A stretch of 5,007 nt of DNA from Candidatus Nanohalarchaeota archaeon (GTDB taxonomy: Archaea; EX4484-52; B79-G9), in the NCBI GenBank assembly GCA_030635525.1, contig DAOVYR010000102.1:1-5007 (forward strand), written 5' to 3'. Position numbers and translations under genes: made by a program. The notes beneath the pieces are model-generated. The model ran no database searches and was not told the origin of the DNA. It saw only the letters and a list, made by a program, of their open reading frames with translations. Position 1 is the first letter of the stretch. Each line of letters starts with the position of its first letter. Of this stretch, positions 1-4,808 are shown piece by piece.

Positions 1-567
1 GTCAATGTCTATCTGGAAAAGGGTGACGAAGCAAATGCAAGAGTGGAGGCAGAGGATAATATTATTGAACTTGTGAAGACCGAGGTTAGGGGTGGAGTGC
101 TTGAAGTGTATATTGATAGGTGCATAAGAAACATAAAGCCTGTGAATGTCTATGTCAGCTTTCAGGAGATTGAGGAGTTAGATGCACAGACCGCAGGACG
201 GATTATCGGCCGGTCGGTTATAGAGGGTGAAAGTATTAAGATTGATGCAGATTCAGCCGGCGAGGTTGAGGTAGAGGTCAAGGCAATAGATGTAACGCTG
301 GATGCAAGCAGCGCTGGCTCTATTACTGTTGAGGGCAAAGCAGACAATCTTTATGCTGATGCATCAAGTTCCGGAAGGATTAATGCTTTTGAACTTGTGG
401 CTGATGTGGTTGATGCCAGTGCAAGCAGTGCGGGGGTTGCGCAGGTGTATGCCTCTTTGAAACTCAAGGCAGAGGCGACGAGTGGAGGGAAGGTGCAGTA
501 CAAGGGCGATGCTGTGGTTGATGAGGAGACTTCGAGCGCCGGTGTTGTGCGGAAGATGGGGTGGTGA
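1..567 (+). CDS. DUF2807/toastrack (GIN domain) surface protein, 5' end missing
   Basis: The reading frame is open from the first base of the window and ends at TGA 565-567, giving 188 visible residues; the true start, with any signal peptide, lies upstream. The opening VNVYLEKGDEANARVE and then EDNIIELVKTEVRGGVLEV match the typical first strands of DUF2807 proteins (a valine-rich strand, 'GDE', then 'D/E-N-hydrophobic'). The rest is a ladder of short strands separated by S-S-A-G or T-A-G turns every 18 to 21 residues, as in a right-handed beta-helix (the 'toastrack' or GIN fold). No membrane segment is visible. The family is thought to work outside the membrane in Psp/Lia-type envelope-stress modules, often beside LiaI/LiaF-type membrane proteins, and the next gene is one. 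The exact role is unknown. Lysine codons are mostly AAG (9 of 11), unlike the ABC operon downstream. The internal GTG at 43 is not a plausible start because family homology continues upstream of it. Confidence 0.82.
   Translation, partial: VNVYLEKGDEANARVEAEDNIIELVKTEVRGGVLEVYIDRCIRNIKPVNVYVSFQEIEELDAQTAGRIIGRSVIEGESIKIDADSAGEVEVEVKAIDVTLDASSAGSITVEGKADNLYADASSSGRINAFELVADVVDASASSAGVAQVYASLKLKAEATSGGKVQYKGDAVVDEETSSAGVVRKMGW
190..543 (+). repeat. Protein-level beta-helix rung repeat in the toastrack domain
   Basis: Seven turns of the type T/S-A/S/G-G recur in frame. Their final glycine codons begin at 196, 259, 316, 373, 433, 487 and 541, so the spacings are 21, 19, 19, 20, 18 and 18 residues. 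The best copies read DADSAG, DASSAG, DASSSG and SASSAG. The repeat is clear in the protein but only weak in the DNA, where the serines use AGC, AGT, TCA, TCC and TCG, so it is an old structural repeat and not a recent tandem duplication. Confidence 0.75.
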
Positions 568-570
568 AGT

Positions 571-738
571 ATGAAAAGAGAGAAAAAAGCAGGTTTGTTT
601 CCATGGATTCTGATTACAATCGGGGTCATTTTTGTTCTTGAGAATTTCGGTATTGTTGATGATGCGTTTTCGAAGCTATGGCCGCTTATTTTGATTGTGA
701 TAGGGGCTGTGATAATTTTCGGGGATCGGGGTAAATAG
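571..738 (+). CDS. Small LiaI/LiaF-type (DUF5668-like) two-helix membrane protein, 55 aa
   Basis: A 55-residue protein begins at ATG 571, 3 nt after the toastrack gene stops, and ends at TAG 736-738. It has a basic start (MKREKKAG), a first membrane segment at about residues 9-26 that runs into LENFGIVDDAFSKLWP, and a second segment at about 39-50 (LILIVIGAVIIF) with a short charged end. The pattern 'LLENxGIxD...LWPLILIxIGxxII' is the hallmark of the LiaI-LiaF transmembrane domain (DUF5668-like). GGTG at 560-563, inside the end of the previous gene, gives a Shine-Dalgarno 7 nt before the ATG, so the two genes are almost certainly co-transcribed and perhaps translationally coupled. In larger LiaF-type proteins this domain is fused to the toastrack domain; here the two parts are separate genes. 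It probably anchors or partners the toastrack protein at the membrane, which is inferred from context. Confidence 0.8.
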   Translation: MKREKKAGLFPWILITIGVIFVLENFGIVDDAFSKLWPLILIVIGAVIIFGDRGK

Positions 739-763
739 GCATGATGAGAAGGGTTTGGCACCC

Positions 764-782
764 AGAAAATCTTTGATTTTCT
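764..782. repeat. Short AT-rich hairpin after the toastrack/LiaI pair
   Basis: AGAAAATC and GATTTTCT form a perfect 8-bp inverted repeat around a TTT loop, 25 nt after the small membrane-protein gene. There is no T-run directly after it, although a pyrimidine-rich stretch (ATTTTCCTTTT) follows about 20 nt later. It may mark the end of the upstream transcript, but the stem is weak and could be chance. The rest of 739-860 shows no gene. Confidence 0.25.
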
Positions 783-861
783 TGCGAATATCGAGCAGGG
801 ATATTTTCCTTTTAAATCCTGGTTTCGGATAATGCTTCCGCAATTTTCAAATCAACAATTC

Positions 862-876
862 CAAAACATTTATAAC
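862..876 (+). promoter_or_regulatory. Archaeal-type BRE/TATA promoter of the ABC operon
   Basis: TTTATAAC at 869-876 resembles the archaeal TATA box, and CAAAAC just upstream (862-867) fits a purine-rich TFB-binding element. Transcription would then start roughly 25 bases downstream, near 895-901, leaving a 5' leader of about 75 nt before ATG 974. A second TATA-like stretch, TTTATAG, lies at 890-896 and would place the start near 918. No convincing bacterial -35/-10 pair was seen. Confidence 0.5.
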
Positions 877-902
877 TTTTTTTCTTCTATTTATAGTAAG
901 CA

Positions 903-914
903 CAGTAATTACTG
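903..914. promoter_or_regulatory. Perfect 12-bp palindrome, candidate operator
   Basis: CAGTAATTACTG is a perfect palindrome lying just after the predicted transcription start. That is where archaeal repressors commonly bind to block RNA polymerase recruitment or escape. A second, weaker dyad follows (GTAAA 923-927 with TTTAC 939-943). No regulator gene is visible in the window, so the binding protein is unknown. Confidence 0.4.
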
Positions 915-915
915 G

Positions 916-929
916 AAAGTGTGTAAAAC
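916..929 (+). repeat. Left copy of a 14-base flanking direct repeat
   Basis: AAAGTGTGTAAAAC in the leader of the ABC operon matches the sequence at 4145-4158 at 13 of 14 positions, in the same orientation. The two copies bracket the operon. This could be a shared regulator site, a trace of insertion, or chance in AT-rich DNA. Confidence 0.35.
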
Positions 930-959
930 ATAGTGATATTTACGGGAAATATCCAAAAA

Positions 960-966
960 GAGGTGA
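960..966 (+). promoter_or_regulatory. Strong Shine-Dalgarno of the anchored surface protein
   Basis: GAGGTGA matches the 3' end of 16S rRNA and lies 7 nt before ATG 974. It fixes the start codon of the first operon gene and is much stronger than the initiation signals of the two following genes, which suggests they rely on translational coupling. Confidence 0.8.
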
Positions 967-973
967 ATGAAAA

Positions 974-2200
974 ATGAATCAAAAAATAAAACAAGCATGC
1001 TCGCTCATAGTCATTCTTGCAATTGCATTAACAGGACTTCCTAATGCTGAAGCAGGATTTGAAGATAGTGAATGCGTGACTGCAGCGGTACAGGGGATAA
1101 ACCCTAGTTCAGTTGGCATTGATGATGAATTTACCTTGGGAATTGATCTTGAGAACTGCGGCAATAAGATTCCTGAAAATGTCACTTTTGCAATTACCAG
1201 TATCCCTCCTGATATCCTAGTTACAGAGGATTTAGTTACTAATATTCCTAAATTGTTTTATGGTACAAGCGAGAGATACATCAGGTATCACATGAGAACA
1301 ACCCCTGATGCAATACCCGGTCCACATATTGTCAAGATGAAACTGACATATGGCAACGAAGGTTCCGGTATATCAAAAAATTATGAAGTTGAAATAATAG
1401 TGATAGGTGAAGATGCGGAACCAAGAATTTCTTCTGTCAAAACCAGCCCGGAATACATCTACGAGGGAGACACAGTTGACTTGAGATTAGGCATAGAAAA
1501 CTATGGTGAGGCAATAGCAAAGTCAGTCGTAGTTAGTTTAGAACATGACTTTAAAGGAATTAAAGATTCTACAATTGGAACACTTGACCTAAATGGCACT
1601 CAAACTGCACTATTCAAGTTTAAAGCAAGTAAAGCAGGGGAATATAAAATTCCAGTTATTATTGAATATGAAGATGATTTTGGCAAACAAAAAGACGAAT
1701 ACGAGATTAAAATTACTGTGCTTGACAAAAAAGGCATTCTAAATATTGCTTCTGTGAAAATCGATCCCGTTCTTCCATACATGGGTGATACAGTAGAATT
1801 GACTATGAGAGTTGAAAACTTTGGTGACAGAACAATTAATTCAATAAGAGTATATGCCGATCACCCATTTAAAGGATTGAAAGAATCTTTTATTGGAACA
1901 CTTGATCCAAATGAAGATGGACCTGCAGTGATTACTTTTATAGCAGATCAAGCAGGAGAGTATGAGTTTCCCATAACAATTACTTATAGTGATGATTTTG
2001 GAGAAGAGCAAATCAAAACAAAAGTCAATCTTATTGTCTTAGAAACTGACAAGGGAGTAGGACAAACTGTAAGCATATTGCTTGTCTTAACAGTTATTGG
2101 AGGACTGCTATTCTATAATTACCGAACAAAAAAGGCAAAAGATAAAATAATTAAGCAGCTGATGAAAGGCAATAGCAACTCTTCCAACAAGAAAAAATAA
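974..2200 (+). CDS. Secreted, C-terminally anchored protein with three Ig/CARDB-like domains (COG1361-like)
   Basis: This 408-residue protein starts with a signal peptide: K4/K6, a hydrophobic core at about 8-22, and likely cleavage after A25-E26-A27. There is no lipobox cysteine. Three beta-rich domains follow. Domain 1 (about 31-146) is divergent and carries two cysteines, C34 and C62, that could form a disulphide. Domains 2 (151-250) and 3 (257-356) are clear duplicates sharing GDTV-L, EN-G, IGTLD and the turn DDFG. A single membrane helix at about 363-381 and a lysine-rich tail of about 25 residues put the domains outside the cell and the tail inside. The layout fits archaeal COG1361 'S-layer-like' proteins built from CARDB/NEW3-type domains, which often sit next to MacB/LolC-like ABC permeases as here. 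I infer that it is the extracellular partner of that transporter, perhaps capturing or presenting substrate. A purely structural surface role is also possible. Lysine codons are 27 AAA to 8 AAG. Confidence 0.85.
   Translation: MNQKIKQACSLIVILAIALTGLPNAEAGFEDSECVTAAVQGINPSSVGIDDEFTLGIDLENCGNKIPENVTFAITSIPPDILVTEDLVTNIPKLFYGTSERYIRYHMRTTPDAIPGPHIVKMKLTYGNEGSGISKNYEVEIIVIGEDAEPRISSVKTSPEYIYEGDTVDLRLGIENYGEAIAKSVVVSLEHDFKGIKDSTIGTLDLNGTQTALFKFKASKAGEYKIPVIIEYEDDFGKQKDEYEIKITVLDKKGILNIASVKIDPVLPYMGDTVELTMRVENFGDRTINSIRVYADHPFKGLKESFIGTLDPNEDGPAVITFIADQAGEYEFPITITYSDDFGEEQIKTKVNLIVLETDKGVGQTVSILLVLTVIGGLLFYNYRTKKAKDKIIKQLMKGNSNSSNKKK
1424..2041 (+). repeat. Tandem duplication of a 100-residue Ig-like domain
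   Basis: Residues 151-250 and 257-356 align without gaps at an offset of exactly 106 residues (318 nt). Some DNA identity survives: ATTGGAACACTTGA occurs at 1574 and 1892, and GATGATTTTGG at 1673 and 1991, both 318 nt apart. The shared blocks are GDTV, EN-G, IGTLD, AGEY and DDFG. The first domain of the protein is only distantly similar, so this duplication is more recent than the split from domain 1. Confidence 0.85.
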
Positions 2201-2215
2201 TGAGATGTCTCCAAT

Positions 2216-3424
2216 ATGATTCATGATATTAGGGTGGGAGCCCTCATTGCATACAGCAGCATAAAAAGAGGAAACAAGAAAACACTGGCATTCATAGTGT
2301 TTGTCCTTTCGCTTATTTTTGTGAACTTAGTCTTCCTTCCCTCAATGATAGGGGGGATGACTGGTTTATTTACTGGTATGATGCAAGACTATCCGTATGG
2401 GGATATTGTCATTGAACCTACAGGAGATAACACATACATTAACAATGCAGATAATGTATTAAAGAAAGTCAGGGCCGTCAATGGAGTGCGGGCGGTAACT
2501 AAACGTCTGATTGCGGGGGCATCTATTGAGCACAAGCAAAAAGTTGTCGGGGTAACTGTGACAGGATTGCTGCCGACAGAGGAGCATGAAATTTCAAAGT
2601 ATCCGTATATTATCAGTGAAGGAGATTTCTTAGGAGAACTTTCACGCGATGAGATAATTATTGGTGCTATGATAGCAGGCACAGGTTTTGGATCAGAAAT
2701 ATATGATAATTTAGGCGAGGTAAGAGCAGGGTCTCTTGTTGACGTAACATATAGCAACGGTGTTAAGAAAACCTACAAAGTCAAAGGTATCATGACAGGC
2801 ACATTGGAACTTGTTGACCTCAATGCATTAGTCCACTATAAAGAGATTGAGGATGTTTATGGTCTTGAAGGTAGCAAAGCTACAAGTATTGTTGCAAGGA
2901 TTGATAAGCAAGGAACTGAAGATGAAATGAAAGATAAAATCAGAGATGTGGGGGTAAAAGAACCGGTATTTACCTGGGCTGATAAGTCAGAATCTCTCAT
3001 AAAGCAGGCAATGCAAAGCCTGGGTGCAATAGATTACATGTCTAAATTTGTGAGTTTAATTATCGGTGCAGCACTAATCCTGATCATTATCTACATCAAC
3101 ATACTTAATAGAAAAAAGGAGATCGGAATCTTAAAAGCAGTAGGAATAACTCCAAGATCAATCGTGTTATCTTATGCATTCCTGAGCATGTTCTATGTTT
3201 CATTTGGAATCCTTGCAGGATTAGTCTTGTACTTTTCACTGATGTTTTATTTCCAGGCAAATCCCGTAGTATTTTATGAAACCATGGAAATAATACCAGC
3301 GATTGATAATTTGCTGCTTATCCAAAACACATTAACCATGCTTATTCTGTCAGTGATAGCCGGGATACTTCCTGCGTGGAGTGTATCGAAAGAGAGCATA
3401 CTTGAAGCCATATGGGGGCGATAA
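2216..3424 (+). CDS. ABC transporter permease, MacB/LolC/FtsX type
   Basis: This 402-residue protein has the classic layout of a type VII (mechanotransmission) ABC permease. There is one helix near the N-terminus (about 24-44), a large extracellular MacB_PCD-like domain (about 50-270), and an FtsX domain with three helices at about 276-297, 316-344 and 368-388. The cytoplasmic coupling segment NRKKEIGILKAVGITPRSI (298-316), which contacts the ATPase, is very well preserved. Length and order are those of LolC/LolE and half-size FtsX-like permeases, so a homodimer is likely because only one permease gene is present. It starts 15 nt after the anchored protein and ends 3 nt before the ATPase. No good Shine-Dalgarno precedes ATG 2216; only GAGATG at 2202-2207 is near, which suggests coupling to the gene before. 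Substrate is unknown. Lipoprotein release to an outer membrane would not apply to a typical archaeon. Confidence 0.9.
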   Translation: MIHDIRVGALIAYSSIKRGNKKTLAFIVFVLSLIFVNLVFLPSMIGGMTGLFTGMMQDYPYGDIVIEPTGDNTYINNADNVLKKVRAVNGVRAVTKRLIAGASIEHKQKVVGVTVTGLLPTEEHEISKYPYIISEGDFLGELSRDEIIIGAMIAGTGFGSEIYDNLGEVRAGSLVDVTYSNGVKKTYKVKGIMTGTLELVDLNALVHYKEIEDVYGLEGSKATSIVARIDKQGTEDEMKDKIRDVGVKEPVFTWADKSESLIKQAMQSLGAIDYMSKFVSLIIGAALILIIIYINILNRKKEIGILKAVGITPRSIVLSYAFLSMFYVSFGILAGLVLYFSLMFYFQANPVVFYETMEIIPAIDNLLLIQNTLTMLILSVIAGILPAWSVSKESILEAIWGR

Positions 3425-3427
3425 AAT

Positions 3428-4114
3428 ATGATCATAGTAAAGAACTTAAAAAGACATTATGGAACAGGAAAAACCACTGTTAAGGCTCTCCAAGGCGTTT
3501 CATTTGAAATAAAGAAAGGAGAATTTGTAGCAATAATGGGCGCATCAGGAAGCGGAAAAACTACTCTGTTAAGGATTTTAGCATTATTAGACAATGCAAC
3601 AAACGGAGAATACACCATTCAGGGATTAGAAGTTGCCAACTTGCCTGAAGAAGAAAGATGCTATTATAGGCTAACCCAGGTTGGTTATATATTTCAGGAT
3701 TATGCTCTCATCAATGAAATGAGTTCTGCAGAAAATGTTTATGTGCTTTCCATGATGGAAGGAAAATCGAAAAAAGAAGCTTATGAGACTGCTCTTGAAG
3801 CATTAGATAAAGTTGGTCTAAAGGATAAACATGCCAGGATTCCTGATGAATTATCGGGCGGAGAGAAGCAAAGAGTGGCAATAGCAAGAGCCATAGCAAA
3901 AAAGCCAGATATATTATTTGCTGATGAGCCATGCGCAAATCTAGATACTGCTAACTCTAAACAAGTGCTGGACGTATTCAAAGAACTAAACGAAAAATTT
4001 GGGCAAACGATTGTTATGATAACGCATGAACTATGGCATACCAAATATGTTGATAGGGTTATTACGCTCGAAGATGGAAAATTGGTCAGCGATGAGAGAA
4101 AAAGAAAGTTATAG
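3428..4114 (+). CDS. ABC transporter ATP-binding protein, LolD/MacB type
   Basis: A complete 228-residue nucleotide-binding subunit with every key motif: Walker A GASGSGKTT (38-46), Q-loop glutamine 90 (IFQD), signature LSGGEKQR (142-149), Walker B ILFADEP (162-168) with catalytic E167, D-loop NLD (171-173) and the switch histidine H200 (ITHE). Length and spacing are those of the LolD/MacB/FtsE group that pairs with FtsX-fold permeases, and the partner is the gene just upstream (3 nt gap). The usual 'GNLD' reads ANLD and the residue after the switch histidine is E where D is common; both should be tolerated. ATP hydrolysis here would drive movement of the extracellular permease domains, not classical through-membrane transport. 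The G-rich end of the permease gene (GGGGG 3414-3418) is the only Shine-Dalgarno-like sequence, 9 nt before the start. Lysine codons are 16 AAA to 7 AAG and arginine is only AGA/AGG. Confidence 0.95.
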   Translation: MIIVKNLKRHYGTGKTTVKALQGVSFEIKKGEFVAIMGASGSGKTTLLRILALLDNATNGEYTIQGLEVANLPEEERCYYRLTQVGYIFQDYALINEMSSAENVYVLSMMEGKSKKEAYETALEALDKVGLKDKHARIPDELSGGEKQRVAIARAIAKKPDILFADEPCANLDTANSKQVLDVFKELNEKFGQTIVMITHELWHTKYVDRVITLEDGKLVSDERKRKL

Positions 4115-4129
4115 TGAATCCAATTTCTA

Positions 4130-4167
4130 TTTTTTATCGTCTATAAAGTGTGTAATACGATAAAAAA
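4130..4167. repeat. 11-bp perfect inverted repeat after the ABC operon
   Basis: TTTTTTATCGT (4130-4140) and ACGATAAAAAA (4157-4167) are perfect inverted copies around a 16-base spacer, starting 15 nt after the ATPase stop. The spacer contains the right copy of the flanking repeat. In RNA it would form a long AT-rich hairpin. No T-run follows the right arm, so an operator or a transcript-end stabiliser is as likely as a terminator; the T6 of the left arm could itself serve as an archaeal T-rich stop. Confidence 0.5.
4145..4158 (+). repeat. Right copy of the 14-base flanking direct repeat
   Basis: AAAGTGTGTAATAC repeats the leader sequence at 916-929 with one mismatch and in the same orientation. 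It sits inside the loop of the 11-bp inverted repeat, overlapping the first bases of its right arm. Confidence 0.35.
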
Positions 4168-4170
4168 GCT

Positions 4171-4210
4171 TGAAAATTGTCCCCTCAAACCCAAATTTTC
4201 ATGATTTTTT
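4171..4210 (+). terminator. Hairpin plus T6, likely terminator of the ABC operon
   Basis: TGAAAATT (4171-4178) pairs with AATTTTCA (4194-4201) around a C-rich 15-base loop, and T6 follows at 4205-4210. The shape is that of an intrinsic terminator, and a T-rich tract alone can stop archaeal RNA polymerase. The stem is AT-rich and weak. The remainder, 4211-4270, shows no gene or other clear signal. Confidence 0.45.
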
Positions 4211-4275
4211 AATGTTTCTAAAGTGAACCGCTGAGTAATATGTTGTATAACAGATAAAAACTCTTTGCCAATAAG

Positions 4276-4284
4276 TATATTAAA
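4276..4284 (+). promoter_or_regulatory. Possible TATA-like promoter of rpiB
   Basis: TATATTAAA lies about 60-70 nt before the rpiB start and would give a leader of about 40 nt that includes the Shine-Dalgarno. Other AT-rich candidates (GTATATCG near 4304-4311, CTATAATATAG near 4319-4328) lie too close to the start codon for archaeal spacing, and the region is AT-rich enough to give such matches by chance. Confidence 0.25.
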
Positions 4285-4329
4285 GTTGTTTTTCTAATTT
4301 TTTGTATATCGTAAAAGCTATAATATAGA

Positions 4330-4335
4330 AAGGAG
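4330..4335 (+). promoter_or_regulatory. Shine-Dalgarno that decides the rpiB start
   Basis: AAGGAG ends 10 nt before ATG 4346 but only 1 nt before the in-frame GTG at 4337. The ATG is therefore the more likely start. Family alignment agrees, because RpiB proteins normally begin two to four residues before the first strand I-G-x-D-H. Confidence 0.65.
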
Positions 4336-4345
4336 TGTGATTGTT

Positions 4346-4807
4346 ATGATTGGAATTGGTTCTGACCACGGAGGGTTTGCGCTTAAGGAGAAGGTCAAAG
4401 GGTTTCTTTCCGGGCTAGGGTATGAGTGTAGGGATGTAGGGTGTGACTCAACGGATTCGTGTGATTATCCGGATTTAGGGGAGGCTGTCGGCAAGTGCGT
4501 GGGTAGCGGGGAGTGTGAATACGGGATTGTTATCTGTACTACAGGTATAGGTATTTCGATCTCTGCCAATAAGGTTAAGGGTGTCCGGGCTGCGCTTTGC
4601 GGTTCTGTTGATATGGCGATTATGACGCGCAGGCATAATGATGCCAATGTTCTTGCAATGGGTGCGAAGTATACGGATGAGAATCTTGCGCAGAAGATTG
4701 TGCAGGCGTTTCTTGAGACGGATTTTGACGGCGCTGTAGCTGGCGGAGAGCGGCATAAGATAAGGGTTGATAAGATTATCGCTATTGAGGATAGGAATTT
4801 TAAGTGA
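4346..4807 (+). CDS. rpiB: Ribose-5-phosphate isomerase B
   Basis: This 153-residue protein interconverts ribose 5-phosphate and ribulose 5-phosphate in the cytoplasmic pentose phosphate pathway. It matches RpiB/LacAB along its full length: GSDHGGFALK (5-14), DYPDLGEAV (40-48), GIVICTTGIGISISANK (60-76), VRAALC (80-85), RRHNDANVLAMGAK (95-108) and the C-terminal GGERHKIRVDKI (133-144). C64 is the expected catalytic cysteine, and H8, H97 and the arginines near the C-terminus are the usual phosphate-binding and ring-opening residues. The loop reads CTTG where CGTG is commonest; other residues are known at that position, so activity is expected. RpiB is the less common isomerase among archaea, which mostly use the unrelated RpiA. 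It is rich in cysteine (C28, C33, C39, C51, C57, C64, C85). Codon use (10 of 11 lysines AAG, no AGA) differs from the ABC operon upstream. It probably has its own promoter. Allose-6-phosphate isomerase is a possible side activity. Confidence 0.93.
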   Translation: MIGIGSDHGGFALKEKVKGFLSGLGYECRDVGCDSTDSCDYPDLGEAVGKCVGSGECEYGIVICTTGIGISISANKVKGVRAALCGSVDMAIMTRRHNDANVLAMGAKYTDENLAQKIVQAFLETDFDGAVAGGERHKIRVDKIIAIEDRNFK

Positions 4808-4808
4808 G

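Noticed and set aside
351..761. Minus-strand open frame of 136 codons across the toastrack and LiaI-like genes
   Set aside because: It is antisense to two supported genes and its translation shows no domain; serine/alanine richness simply mirrors the repeats on the plus strand.
741..860. A small or broken gene between the LiaI-like gene and the operon promoter
   Set aside because: The ATG at 741 reaches a stop after about a dozen codons and the reverse strand shows no recognisable protein similarity.
974..4114. Assigning the operon as a true LolCDE lipoprotein-sorting system or MacAB
   Set aside because: No LolA/LolB, MacA or outer-membrane component is visible and the host looks archaeal; only the fold class of the permease and ATPase can be supported.
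4337..4345. GTG start giving a three-residue longer RpiB
   Set aside because: It lies 1 nt after the Shine-Dalgarno sequence, too close for initiation, and ATG 4346 fits both spacing and family alignment.
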